From: Anaerofilum sp. An201
GTDB taxonomy: Bacteria > Bacillota > Clostridia > Oscillospirales > Ruminococcaceae
DNA length: 64,000 bases
NCBI RefSeq assembly: GCF_002160015.1
Contig: NZ_NFJT01000001.1
Coordinates: 124,001-188,000, forward strand
Reading direction: 5' to 3'
Part shown: positions 24,085-32,926 of the stretch, piece after piece
How positions within the stretch are numbered: position 1 is the first letter of the stretch
How the letters are laid out: the number at the start of each line of letters is the position of its first letter
Notes under the pieces: model-generated
Seen by the model: the letters and a program-made list of their open reading frames with translations, nothing else
What the model was told of the DNA's origin: nothing
The model's database searches: none
Program-made: the position numbers and the translations under genes

Positions 24085-26367
24085 GTGAGCTACAAAGGAA
24101 TTTATGACCGAACGATTTTTTATAACCCGGACACCCGGTTCTCAATCATCAGTGTGAAAACAAATGACACCAGTGTACCGGCCCATGTCCGCAACAGCTA
24201 TAAGTACAGGGACCATCTGATCCGTTTTACAGCCTCTGGCTTTGCGCTTCCCCAAAGTGACTGCGTAGAGTTGGAATTGGCCGGCGAGTGGGTCAACAAT
24301 GAGAAATATGGCTATCATCTGCAGGTCGAGCAGTGCCGGGAGATTGTTCCCCGCACGGTTGCTGGCATCAAAGGGTACCTTTCTTCCGGGCTCCTCAAAG
24401 GGATCGGGAAAGCAACTGCGGAGGAAATTGTAAGCCGCTTCGGAGTGGCCGCTCTGGATATTCTTGAGCATGAACCGGAAAGGTTCCTGGAAGTCCGCGG
24501 CATTACACCGGAACGGTTGACCGAAATTAAGGAGTCCTATGCAGAAACCCACGCGCTTCGGGACTTGATGGCTTTCCTCGCTCCGTTTGAAGTCGGGGTA
24601 AAAACCGCCATTAAGATCCAACAGACGCTGGGGATGAACAGCATCTCCATCATCAGACAGCAACCTTTTGAGCTGTGTCGCTTTCCGGGATTCGGGTTCA
24701 AAAAAGTGGACAGCATTGCTCAAAAGATGGGGGTGTTACCCGATGATCCAACCCGTGTGATGGGCGCCCTTCAGGTATGTTTGAATCATCTCTGTGAGGA
24801 AAAGGGGCACCTGTTTGTATCCGCAGACACACTCTGCCGGTCGGCACTTATGTTGCTCAACAAAGGTCTGGCCCCCCGTGCGCCTCGGCTCAAAGGAGAG
24901 CAAATCCGTCCTTATCTGGAAACTCTGGTCCTTCAGGGAGATGTCATATCCTACAAGGATGCCATCTACTCCAAAAGGTACTTTATCCTGGAAGATGAAA
25001 CGGCCCGCCGTATCGCGGAGATCCTGCGGTCCAACGAGATTTCAGAGGATTTGACACAGCCGATGGAAACAGTTATCCAACAGCTGGGAATCACCTTGTC
25101 CGAGAAACAGCGGGACGCGGTAAAAATGGCTTTGCAGCACCGACTGTCCATCATCACTGGATCGCCGGGTACCGGAAAGACAACAGTTTTGAAAACGGTA
25201 ATTGAAACCTATCGCAAGCTGCACCCTGAAGGCAAGCTGCTTTTGGCAGCTCCTACCGGACGGGCCAGCCGGAACATGGCTGAGAGCACCGGGTTCGCAG
25301 ACGCCAAAACGCTGCACAGCGCATTGGGCCTTATCAGCGATGATGAGGAAGATGAATACATCAATGAAAACGAGGACATTGACGCCGACTTCATTGTAAT
25401 CGACGAGTTCTCCATGGCCGATATGTGGCTGACCGCCCAGATTTTCCGGCGCTTAAAGCCTGAGACGCGGCTGCTCCTTGTGGGCGACGCCGACCAACTT
25501 CCCAGCGTCAAGCCGGGAAATGTGTTTCGGGAGATGATTGCCTGCGGTCTGGTCCCCACAACGGTACTGGATCGGATTTTCCGACAGGCGGAGGGTAGCC
25601 TGATTGCAAAGTATGCCAAATACATCAAAGCCGGCAATGATGACATTGTGTTCGACGATAATGAGTTTCAGTTCATGGAATGCGAAATGCAGGCGGATGT
25701 GGCCGCGACGATTCAGAAAGTTTATCTGGAAGAAACGGCCAAAAGCGGGTTTGATCGTGTGCAGATCCTCTCTCCGTTCCTTGCCCGCGGAGAAGCCTCA
25801 ACAGTTCACCTGAACCAGAGCATCCGTGAAATCGTCAACCCCTGCCGAGAAGAGGAAGCCGAGCTGCAGGTCGGGCAGCGGTCCTATCGGGCCGGTGACC
25901 GCATCATGCAGACCAAGAACAAAGATAAGATTTTTAATGGAGATGTGGGATATATCCGCCAAATCGAGCACCCGCCGGGCGGCGAGGTCAAAGTGACGGT
26001 GGAGTTCTCCGACAACCGCGTCAAGGAATACGATATCGGAAAGATGAAGGATCTGTTGCTTGCCTATGCTATTACCGTACACAAGGCGATGGGCTCCGAG
26101 TACAGTACCATCATCATGCCGATGCTGGTGGATCACATGGTCCTGTTGGATAATAACCTCATCTACACCGCCGTGACCCGCGCCAAAAAGCGCGTTATCC
26201 TGGTCGGTGAGAAGGATATTTTCTTTTTGGCGATCCATCGTGACAATACCAGCAAGCGTAACACCGCATTGGGCGACCGTATCAAACAGTACTGCCGGCT
26301 TTTTACCATTCAACAGGAGATTGCCGAGCAGAACAGAGAACCCGAACAGTTGAAGTTAACAGGTTAA
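24085..26367 (+). CDS. RecD2-like DNA helicase
   Basis: A 760-residue superfamily 1B 5'-3' helicase. An N-terminal OB-like and helix-hairpin-helix region (about 1-240, with GIGKATAEEIVSRFG and FPGFGFKKVDSIAQ) precedes the motor: Walker A GSPGTGKT at about 355-362, DEFSMADMW as motif II, LVGDADQLPSV as motif III, and TVHKAMGSEYS and YTAVTRAKKRVILVG as motifs V and VI. The arrangement and length match RecD2 proteins that act without RecBC. It starts at GTG after GGAGGAGGT. Following YqaJ by one base, it probably unwinds DNA during element replication or recombination. Confidence 0.92.
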   Translation: MSYKGIYDRTIFYNPDTRFSIISVKTNDTSVPAHVRNSYKYRDHLIRFTASGFALPQSDCVELELAGEWVNNEKYGYHLQVEQCREIVPRTVAGIKGYLSSGLLKGIGKATAEEIVSRFGVAALDILEHEPERFLEVRGITPERLTEIKESYAETHALRDLMAFLAPFEVGVKTAIKIQQTLGMNSISIIRQQPFELCRFPGFGFKKVDSIAQKMGVLPDDPTRVMGALQVCLNHLCEEKGHLFVSADTLCRSALMLLNKGLAPRAPRLKGEQIRPYLETLVLQGDVISYKDAIYSKRYFILEDETARRIAEILRSNEISEDLTQPMETVIQQLGITLSEKQRDAVKMALQHRLSIITGSPGTGKTTVLKTVIETYRKLHPEGKLLLAAPTGRASRNMAESTGFADAKTLHSALGLISDDEEDEYINENEDIDADFIVIDEFSMADMWLTAQIFRRLKPETRLLLVGDADQLPSVKPGNVFREMIACGLVPTTVLDRIFRQAEGSLIAKYAKYIKAGNDDIVFDDNEFQFMECEMQADVAATIQKVYLEETAKSGFDRVQILSPFLARGEASTVHLNQSIREIVNPCREEEAELQVGQRSYRAGDRIMQTKNKDKIFNGDVGYIRQIEHPPGGEVKVTVEFSDNRVKEYDIGKMKDLLLAYAITVHKAMGSEYSTIIMPMLVDHMVLLDNNLIYTAVTRAKKRVILVGEKDIFFLAIHRDNTSKRNTALGDRIKQYCRLFTIQQEIAEQNREPEQLKLTG

Positions 26368-26370
26368 AAA

Positions 26371-26406
26371 ATGGGATGTTTGTGGAATTTGGCCGCAGCA
26401 TCCCAT
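26371..26406 (+). terminator. hairpin after the helicase gene
   Basis: Eight-base arms ATGGGATG and CATCCCAT flank a 20-base loop, followed by GTTTATTTT. It may be a weak terminator or processing site between the helicase gene and the 26433 gene. Confidence 0.45.
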
Positions 26407-26432
26407 GTTTATTTTAGAAAGGAGCTATTGCG

Positions 26433-27026
26433 ATGAATGAAAACGCAAAAGGAACAACCATGTATGAGACCGTCCCTGTTGTTGCCGAGTTGAATCGAGT
26501 TACCGGTTTTGACCCGCTCAAGTTTGCCCGGCGCATTTCTCAGCCGGGTAATCCGGGGGCAAGATTGCAGCTGGACTTGAAGTACAAAAAGCTCTGGTTT
26601 CGGCTCAAATACCCGCAAGGACGCCTCAAGGTAATTCCCCTGCGGATTACTGAGCAAATCGCCATCTTTGAAGCAAAGGTTTTCTTCGACAAGAAGGATA
26701 CGGAGCCGGTCTCCAGCTATATCGCCACACAGAACAAGAAAGATACTCCCGGCGGGCTGTATATCGAGTATGCCCAGCGCAATGCGACTGATCGGGCGCT
26801 GGACGACGCCGGCTTCGGCCTGCAGCTTGTGAATGTTCCGGTCAATCAGGAAAAGGATCCGCCTGTCGTTCAGAAGGCAGTTGTGGCAGAGGACTCCACT
26901 TCGGCATCTGAAACCGAAGAAATTAAACAGGCCGAAACAGCTTCTACTCCCGTCACTGTGGAGAACACCCCTGCCGGAGAGTCGCCTGCTGCACAATCGG
27001 CGGAAGAAGCGAAGGCAGATGTATGA
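26433..27026 (+). CDS. uncharacterised replication-module protein
   Basis: A 197-residue protein. Residues 1-130 have a beta-rich pattern with aromatic and basic residues (FDPLKFARRIS, LDLKYKKLWFRLKYPQGR, LRITEQIAIFEAKVFF), and residues 140-197 are a low-complexity acidic tail (ETEEIKQAETAST, ending AEEAKADV). A compact DNA-binding fold plus acidic tail resembles single-stranded-DNA-binding proteins in general layout, but no family motif is seen. It lies between a helicase and a ligase and overlaps the ligase start by eight bases, so a role in DNA metabolism is likely by context only. Confidence 0.75.
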   Translation: MNENAKGTTMYETVPVVAELNRVTGFDPLKFARRISQPGNPGARLQLDLKYKKLWFRLKYPQGRLKVIPLRITEQIAIFEAKVFFDKKDTEPVSSYIATQNKKDTPGGLYIEYAQRNATDRALDDAGFGLQLVNVPVNQEKDPPVVQKAVVAEDSTSASETEEIKQAETASTPVTVENTPAGESPAAQSAEEAKADV

Positions 27027-28932
27027 CCGGCTTTTCGATGAACTCAAGCAGATGGAAGATCAATGCGGCTTTCGGCTGGCCGACTCCCCAACGCAAACTG
27101 TGGGCTATGCCGCAGTCAGCAGTTTGGAGAAGACCCGCCACAACATTCCGCTGCTCTCCCTGGATAAGACGAAGAACACATCCGACCTTTTGCGGTTTAT
27201 GGGCAGCCATCCGGTTCTGGTTATGTTGAAACTGGATGGGCTGACCATCAAATTGACCTATGAAAATGGACGGCTGATGGAGGCTGCGACCCGGGGCAAC
27301 GGCGAAGAGGGCGAAATTGTCACCCACAACGCAAAAGTTTTCCAAAACATCCCGGTGCAGATTCCCTATCTGGGCCGGTTGGTGGTGACGGGCGAAGCAT
27401 TTATCCACCAGAATGATTTTGAATCGTTCAAGGACAACCTGCTGGACAGCACAGGGGCGCCATATCGGAATGCCCGCAATCTGGCCGCCGGTTCTGTTCG
27501 ACTGCTGGACGCGGCTGCCTGCCGGGAGCGACGGGTCAGCTTTATGCCGTTTGGTGTGCAGGATGGTCTTGACGACATCGAAGATGCTGATTCCAAAGCT
27601 GGAAAACTGCGGGCGCTGGGCGATCTCGGCTTTTTGCCCTGCTATTTCCGCCGTATGGACAATGCTGATCCGGACTTTTTGGAGCGGCACATTCGGGATT
27701 TGCGGGATCTTGCAGAGAGAAATCATATCCCCATTGATGGGATCGTCGTTACTTATGACAGCATTTCCTATTCCAAGACCTGCGGGCGTACCGGCCATCA
27801 CTATAAGGACGGCATCGCCTACAAATTTGCCGATGACCTCTATGAAACCCGGCTGCGCGGGATCGAATGGACGCCCACCCGCACCGGCGAGATTTCACCG
27901 GTGGCGCTTTTTGACACCGTAGAGATCGACGGCTGCGAGGTGTCGCGGGCCAGCCTGCACAATCTCTCGTTTATCGAGGAGTTGCAACTGACACTCGGCG
28001 GGCGCATCCTGGTTTCCAAACGGAATATGATTATCCCTCATGTGGAGGGCAATTTAGACCGCGAGGGCTTCCAGATGGGGACGTTGCTTCCCAGTGCCTG
28101 TCCCTGCTGTGGGATGCCCACCCGTATCCATCAGACAAAGACAACGGCTTCCGGGAAAGAACGGATCACCAAGACGCTGTTTTGTGACAATCCCGCCTGT
28201 GAAATGCAGCGGCTTCGCCAATTTGTTCACTTCGCATCCAAGAAGGCCCTGAATATTGAAGGGCTTTCTGAGGCGACGCTGGAACGGCTGATCGGCAAGG
28301 GGTTCTTGCACAACTTCACGGATGTATTTCGTTTGGAGGAACACCGGGCCGAGATCATCGCTATGGATGGGTTTGGCGAAAGGTCGTGGCAGCGGCTTTG
28401 GGACGCGATTGAGCGCAGCCGCAACACTACCTTTGAGCGGTACCTCATTTCAATGGATATCCCTATGGTGGGTAATACCGCCAGCCGGGAACTAAGCCGA
28501 GCGTTTAATGGCAGCCTTGCTGATTTTGAGGCTGCCGTAGAATCCGGCTACGATTTCACGCAGCTACCCGATTTCGGGGCCACGCTGCACAACAACATTC
28601 ACGATTGGTTCCGGGTGCCCGAGAACCGCCAATTATGGAAGGAGTTACAGACTATGATGAACATTGAGAAAAAGAACGCTATGACCGAGGAAATCAAGGA
28701 CAACCCCTTTGTTGGCTGCACCATTGTGGTCACTGGAAAGGTCGAGCCCTACACCAGAGAGGGCATCAACGCAGAGATTGAATCCCTTGGTGCCCACGCA
28801 GGCAGCGCGGTGTCCAAAAATACCAACTACCTCATCTGTGGCGAGCGCGCCGGCAGCAAGCTGGCAAAGGCCCAGGCGCTGGGCATCCCGGTACTGACGC
28901 CTGCCCAGTTTTTCGAGATGGCTGGCAAATAA
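27019..28932 (+). CDS. NAD-dependent DNA ligase-like protein lacking most of domain Ia
   Basis: A 637-residue LigA homologue. The adenylation core has the lysine motif KLDG (Lys71, equivalent to E. coli Lys115), then TRGNGEEGEIVTHNAK and the RNLAAGSVR segment. An OB fold follows, then a four-Cys zinc finger (CPCC and CDNPAC), helix-hairpin-helix repeats and a C-terminal BRCT domain (NPFVGCTIVVTGKVE to PAQFFEM). Unusually, the protein begins MYDRLFDEL, so the roughly 35 residues before it in standard LigA, which hold the Tyr-His pair and an Asp that bind the nicotinamide part of NAD, are missing. No frame upstream encodes them. It overlaps the upstream gene by eight bases. It may be impaired in NAD-driven self-adenylation. 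Confidence 0.9.
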   Translation: MYDRLFDELKQMEDQCGFRLADSPTQTVGYAAVSSLEKTRHNIPLLSLDKTKNTSDLLRFMGSHPVLVMLKLDGLTIKLTYENGRLMEAATRGNGEEGEIVTHNAKVFQNIPVQIPYLGRLVVTGEAFIHQNDFESFKDNLLDSTGAPYRNARNLAAGSVRLLDAAACRERRVSFMPFGVQDGLDDIEDADSKAGKLRALGDLGFLPCYFRRMDNADPDFLERHIRDLRDLAERNHIPIDGIVVTYDSISYSKTCGRTGHHYKDGIAYKFADDLYETRLRGIEWTPTRTGEISPVALFDTVEIDGCEVSRASLHNLSFIEELQLTLGGRILVSKRNMIIPHVEGNLDREGFQMGTLLPSACPCCGMPTRIHQTKTTASGKERITKTLFCDNPACEMQRLRQFVHFASKKALNIEGLSEATLERLIGKGFLHNFTDVFRLEEHRAEIIAMDGFGERSWQRLWDAIERSRNTTFERYLISMDIPMVGNTASRELSRAFNGSLADFEAAVESGYDFTQLPDFGATLHNNIHDWFRVPENRQLWKELQTMMNIEKKNAMTEEIKDNPFVGCTIVVTGKVEPYTREGINAEIESLGAHAGSAVSKNTNYLICGERAGSKLAKAQALGIPVLTPAQFFEMAGK

Positions 28933-29008
28933 AGCATCGTACTACAAAGGTCACGGCGAAAAGACGCTTCTGTCACAGGGCCGTCTTACGCCACATAACC
29001 ACAACAAA

Positions 29009-29033
29009 GGGAGAGGGCCATCGCGCCCTCTCC
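29009..29033 (+). terminator. GC-rich hairpin after the ligase gene
   Basis: Ten-base arms GGGAGAGGGC and GCCCTCTCCC lie about 80 bases after the ligase stop, ahead of the next gene. The T-run is weak (TACTTCT). Confidence 0.6.
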
Positions 29034-29058
29034 CTACTTCTGAGAAAGGATGAATTGA

Positions 29059-30396
29059 ATGGATGCGTTGATGCAAGCTTTTTATGGTGTGATGTATAAA
29101 TACCAAAAACATTTTTCGGAAAAAGGTGTCCGGGCAAATCTGGATGCTTGGGAACAGCGAAAAAAAGGGCTTCTGGAATTGCTGCGCAGGCACCCGAATT
29201 GGAGCGAGGATGACCTTGCCGTTGTTTTGGATCTCTCAGAAAGCAGAGAGATCAACCGCGATGTTGTGGATGAGAGCAAATTCATTTTAAACGAGCTGGT
29301 GGGCAACGTTTTGACTGACCCCGACCGGAGAGCGCAGTTTGATGCGGCGCTGCAGCTTGCTACCGAGGATTACTGCCAGTTTCCACCCCAGGAGAAGATC
29401 CAGCGTCTGAACCAGTTGGGCGTAAGATGTGCGCCGGGCCAGAAGGCCAGCCGCATCATCGGCAGGCTCTGCCATAACTTCGGAATTGACAGACATGCGC
29501 AGTACAATTCAGCCTATGCCCGGCTGTCCGATGCTCTCAATCCGCTGACTACTGCCCGAACCGGCGTTCTGTCCATCCATCCCTGCGATTTTCTGGAGAT
29601 GTCCAACAGAGATAACTCGTGGTCTTCCTGTCATGGGCTGGCTCACGGAAGCTATCAGGCCGGTTGCCTCTCTTATCTTACAGATGGGGTCAGCATGATT
29701 TTTTTTACAGTGGATGGAACTGTGACGAGCGGATTCCACCTTCACCCCAAGCGCACCCGCCAGATCTTCTGCTACGGCGAAAATGTGCTGCTCCAGTCCA
29801 GACTCTATCCCGACAGCGATGACGATTTGTGTTTGCAATATCGTAGGCTGGTACAGGAGATCATCACTACCTGTCTGGGGATGCCGAACCGCTGGGTGCT
29901 GAAAAAGGCAAGTGACCGTCAAAACGAAGAATATTTCCAGACAGTCCAGGGAAGCCGACAATATCCGGACTACCTCTATTTCTCCAAAGTTTCTCTGCTG
30001 AAAAAGGCGGAAAGTTATGGTACGCTGCAGATCGGATCGCCCTCCCTCTGTGTTTGCTGCGGAGAGCCATATACCAGTGGTTGGCTGAAATGCAACTGTG
30101 ATGAATTGGTAGTCTGCAGCGAATGCGGTCGCACCGTCCCCGCTGAAACAAGCCAGTACCATGAAGGGCGTTTTTTCTGCAACAGCTGCCTCCATGTTTG
30201 CGCAGCCTGCGGAAATGTCATTCACGGCGACCTGTATCCGGCCTTCAACCGGCGCGGGTATTTGATTGAGGTCTGTGCGGACTGCTATCAGCAGATGACG
30301 ACCGCCTGCGGACATTGCAGTGTGCAGCCGATCTGCGGGCTGCTCTCCGGCTCCCGGCTTTGCGCCAGAGCCGCTATTACACCCGCCGTGGCATAA
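29059..30396 (+). CDS. uncharacterised protein with C-terminal zinc-binding clusters
   Basis: A 445-residue protein not recognised by function. About 325 N-terminal residues are mixed alpha-beta with a central segment NSWSSCHGLAHGSYQAGCLSY, where Ser, His and Cys are dense. The last 110 residues hold at least seven CxxC pairs (CVCCGE, CNCDELVVCSECG, CNSCLHVCAACG, CADC, CGHC), spaced like tandem zinc ribbons or LIM-like fingers. Such a C-terminus usually binds nucleic acid or proteins. ATG follows GAAAGGATGAATTGA. It lies in the plus-strand operon between a DNA ligase and a peptidase, and appears to be a structural or regulatory part of the element. Confidence 0.8.
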   Translation: MDALMQAFYGVMYKYQKHFSEKGVRANLDAWEQRKKGLLELLRRHPNWSEDDLAVVLDLSESREINRDVVDESKFILNELVGNVLTDPDRRAQFDAALQLATEDYCQFPPQEKIQRLNQLGVRCAPGQKASRIIGRLCHNFGIDRHAQYNSAYARLSDALNPLTTARTGVLSIHPCDFLEMSNRDNSWSSCHGLAHGSYQAGCLSYLTDGVSMIFFTVDGTVTSGFHLHPKRTRQIFCYGENVLLQSRLYPDSDDDLCLQYRRLVQEIITTCLGMPNRWVLKKASDRQNEEYFQTVQGSRQYPDYLYFSKVSLLKKAESYGTLQIGSPSLCVCCGEPYTSGWLKCNCDELVVCSECGRTVPAETSQYHEGRFFCNSCLHVCAACGNVIHGDLYPAFNRRGYLIEVCADCYQQMTTACGHCSVQPICGLLSGSRLCARAAITPAVA

Positions 30397-30416
30397 CCAG
30401 AAAGGAGGCTTAGAAT

Positions 30417-31427
30417 ATGGAGAGAAACGAAAAACTGGAAAGCATTGTTCGCTTGACTCAGAAAGAACTCAAACAGCAGGTCAAGCTGGAGTTGGAGGAA
30501 ATGGGCTATAAGCCCATTTCCAAAAAGGGATTTCTGTATGCGGAAGGTGAGCACCCGGTCCTGCTGGTGGCTCATCTGGACACGGTGCATAAAACGCCGG
30601 TACAGAGCATCTGCTACTCAACGGATGGACGGGTGATGATGTCCCCGGAAGGAATCGGCGGCGATGACCGCTGCGGCGTGTATATGATTTTGGAGATTAT
30701 CAAATCTGCTCGTTGCCATGTTCTCTTTTGCGAGGATGAGGAGATCGGCTGCCAGGGGGCGCGCGCCTTTGCCAACAGCAAGATCCGACCGCAGGTGAAT
30801 TACATCGTAGAGATGGATCGCCGAGGCTCCAATGACGCTGTATTTTATCGGTGCGCCAATCCGGATTTTACGGATTTTGTCTGCGGGTTCGGATTTGACC
30901 ATGCCCTTGGATCTTTCAGCGATATCTGTGCCGTTGCGCCCAGACTGGGCGTTGCGGCAGTCAACATCAGTGCGGGATATCATAATGAACACAGCCGCCA
31001 CGAGCAGATTGACCTGCCGGCAATGCAAAATAACATCCGGCGCATCACCGAGATGGTTCAGACTCCCAGCGAGCCGTTTGATTATGTGGAACAGACCTAT
31101 TTTTACGGCAGTCAGATGACGATGGAAAACATCTCTCTTTGGGATATCGTATCCAGTCCGCAGCAGCAGAGCCGTTCCAAATGGCTGATGCCTCTGCCGG
31201 ATAAGGCATACATCCTTTTGGGAGATTTCCAGGTAGAAGATGCCGAAATGTATATGATTGACAGCAGCGGTGGAGTTTACTGCTATATCCCGGAGCTGGA
31301 TGCCGCCGTCTATTCAGAGAACCTACAGGCTTACAATGCTGATGGCGAAGAGGTGGTTTTTGAACGCCGCAGCGCCCGTTATCTGCGTACCTATCCGTTG
31401 GATGTGGCGCTTTCGCTTCTGGAATAA
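30417..31427 (+). CDS. M20/M28/M42-like zinc peptidase domain protein
   Basis: A 336-residue protein whose first 225 residues keep the di-zinc aminopeptidase ligands in order: His and Asp in VAHLDTVH, the shared Asp in GIGGDDRCGVY, Glu pair in FCEDEEIGCQGA, Asp in EMDRRGSND, and His in GYHNEHS. That makes a co-catalytic metallopeptidase fold likely; about 110 C-terminal residues are unassigned. Its substrate is unknown. It starts at ATG 30417 after GGAGG. A peptidase of this type within a DNA-replication operon of a mobile element is unusual, and it might process a partner protein or act on a non-peptide amide. Confidence 0.8.
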   Translation: MERNEKLESIVRLTQKELKQQVKLELEEMGYKPISKKGFLYAEGEHPVLLVAHLDTVHKTPVQSICYSTDGRVMMSPEGIGGDDRCGVYMILEIIKSARCHVLFCEDEEIGCQGARAFANSKIRPQVNYIVEMDRRGSNDAVFYRCANPDFTDFVCGFGFDHALGSFSDICAVAPRLGVAAVNISAGYHNEHSRHEQIDLPAMQNNIRRITEMVQTPSEPFDYVEQTYFYGSQMTMENISLWDIVSSPQQQSRSKWLMPLPDKAYILLGDFQVEDAEMYMIDSSGGVYCYIPELDAAVYSENLQAYNADGEEVVFERRSARYLRTYPLDVALSLLE

Positions 31428-31468
31428 CAGAACAGGTCAACGATGAAATCGCCTTGCGATATGAAAGA

Positions 31469-31501
31469 GGTGCAGCCGTTTTCTCGGCTGCACCCCTTTT
31501 T
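31469..31501 (+). terminator. intrinsic terminator of the replication operon
   Basis: Arms GGTGCAGCCG and CGGCTGCACC with a six-base loop and CCTTTTT tail, about 40 bases after the peptidase stop. Confidence 0.88.
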
Positions 31502-31565
31502 GTTGAAGTAATGCGTATTAAAAGCGTAAATAAATAGTATAAAACCAAAAAGGAGTGACTATTTT

Positions 31566-32483
31566 ATGTTGATCGCCATCGACCATGGCAATAAGCAAAT
31601 GAAAACCATCCACAAGACCTTTACATCGGCACTCAAAGAAAGTGATACTCGGCCGCCATTCGGAGAGGACATTTTAGAGTACCAGGGGAAATACTATTCT
31701 TTGACTGGCAACCGAATTCCTTACCTGCGGGATAAGACGGTGGACGAGCGCTTTTTCTTGCTCACCCTGTTTGCCATCGCGTTTGAGATTGAGGAAGCAG
31801 GCGTATACTCTGCCGATGAGATCATCGATGTACAGCTGGCAGTAGGGCTTCCGCCGGCTCACTTCGGCGCTCAAGCAGATCGTTTTGAGCGGTATTTTCT
31901 CAACCGCGATGTAGTGTCGTTTACCTTCCGAGGCAAGCCTTACGAAGTATATATCAACAAGGTTCTGTGTTTTCCACAGGCATACGCTGCCACGATTCCC
32001 ATCTATGACCGAATCCGCAAAACAACAAAGGCAGTCGTGGTGGATATCGGCGGGTTTACCGCTGACTACCTGGTGTTCAAAAACGGCGAGGCTGATCTGG
32101 ATGCTTGTGACTCTCTGGAAAACGGCGTCATCATTCTCTATAACAACATCAAGTCCAAGCTCAACGGCGAAATGGATATGCTGCTGGAAGAGAGCGATAT
32201 TGACGCCATTCTCCAAGGGGATACCAGCGATTTTGACAATGAGGTCGTCCAAATTGTGCGCCAGCAGGCGCAGGGATTTGTCAATGATCTTGTCGGCAAG
32301 TTGCGAGAGCGCATGGTTGATCTGCGCACCGGCAAAGCCATCTTCATTGGAGGCGGCTCTATTCTGCTCAGGCAGCAGATCGAATCCTGCGAGAAAATCG
32401 GTACACCGGTTTTTCTCGACCAGATTTACGCCAACGCCCGCGGCTATGAACTCCTTTACCGGGCAGCTAAGTCTGGTAGGTGA
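31566..32483 (+). CDS. parM: ParM/StbA-like actin-type segregation ATPase
   Basis: A 305-residue actin-like ATPase. The phosphate 1 motif appears as IAIDHGNKQMK at the N-terminus, phosphate 2 as VVVDIGGFTADYLVF at about residues 157-171, and the adenosine motif as FIGGGSILL near 260. Length is typical of plasmid ParM/Alp proteins (300-330). It would polymerise into filaments that push DNA copies apart. AAGGAG precedes ATG by about 11 bases. The stop overlaps the ATG of the next gene (ATGA-type), the usual parMR arrangement. The short AT-rich region upstream holds GCGTA-containing repeats (31512-31530) that could belong to a centromere, but this is weak. Confidence 0.9.
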   Translation: MLIAIDHGNKQMKTIHKTFTSALKESDTRPPFGEDILEYQGKYYSLTGNRIPYLRDKTVDERFFLLTLFAIAFEIEEAGVYSADEIIDVQLAVGLPPAHFGAQADRFERYFLNRDVVSFTFRGKPYEVYINKVLCFPQAYAATIPIYDRIRKTTKAVVVDIGGFTADYLVFKNGEADLDACDSLENGVIILYNNIKSKLNGEMDMLLEESDIDAILQGDTSDFDNEVVQIVRQQAQGFVNDLVGKLRERMVDLRTGKAIFIGGGSILLRQQIESCEKIGTPVFLDQIYANARGYELLYRAAKSGR

Positions 32484-32887
32484 TGGCTATGACTGCAGGC
32501 AAAAAGAATCCGGGCAAATTTACCCTTCAATTCAATATGATGGATCCTGTGCACCGCGAGGTGGCCGAACTGCTGGATTCCATGGGGCGCATGAAGGCGC
32601 AGTTCATCGCAAATGCAGTACAGTACTACCGATTTCACACAGAAAACCCGGATGCGCCGGCTGCAGCACCGCTGCCAGTGGACTACACCCTGCTGGAAGC
32701 TATCGTGCGCCGAATCATAGCAGAGCAGGATCCGTCGGCGCAGGACGATGCCCCCCAGGAACAGGTGCCGCCCAAAAGGAAGCTGCGCCAGTCGGAGGAT
32801 ATACATCTGGATGAAGCAGAGGCACTTTTGGGTGAGGAAAATATAGCGGCGATCTCCCGGACAGTAGCTGCCTTCCGCAGAAAATAG
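32483..32887 (+). CDS. ParR-like DNA-binding partner of ParM
   Basis: A 134-residue protein overlapping the ParM stop by one base. The N-terminal GKFTLQFNMMDPVHREVAELLDSMGRMKAQFIANAV is consistent with a ribbon-helix-helix fold (short strand followed by two helices). The tail is acidic and would bind the filament end. The gene position directly after parM is that of parR adaptor genes, which bind the centromere and the filament. Recognition rests on position and the N-terminal pattern, not on a strong family match. The exact start may be 32483 or 32489. Confidence 0.7.
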   Translation: MAMTAGKKNPGKFTLQFNMMDPVHREVAELLDSMGRMKAQFIANAVQYYRFHTENPDAPAAAPLPVDYTLLEAIVRRIIAEQDPSAQDDAPQEQVPPKRKLRQSEDIHLDEAEALLGEENIAAISRTVAAFRRK

Positions 32888-32892
32888 AATGA

Positions 32893-32921
32893 ACCGGAGT
32901 GGCCTGTCACGCGGCTCCGGT
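32893..32921. terminator. convergent hairpin
   Basis: Seven-base arms ACCGGAG and CTCCGGT lie between the plus-strand parR-like gene and the minus-strand XRE gene. It may end both transcripts. Confidence 0.55.
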
Positions 32922-32926
32922 CCAGT

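Noticed and set aside
24085-26367. RecD-like helicase as a relaxase-helicase (TraA/MobA type)
   Set aside because: No N-terminal HUH relaxase motif; the N-terminus has OB and HhH features of RecD2.
26833-27018. In-frame extension of the ligase gene upstream
   Set aside because: The residues are basic and low in order, overlap the previous gene in another frame and do not contain the domain Ia motifs; it does not rescue the missing part.
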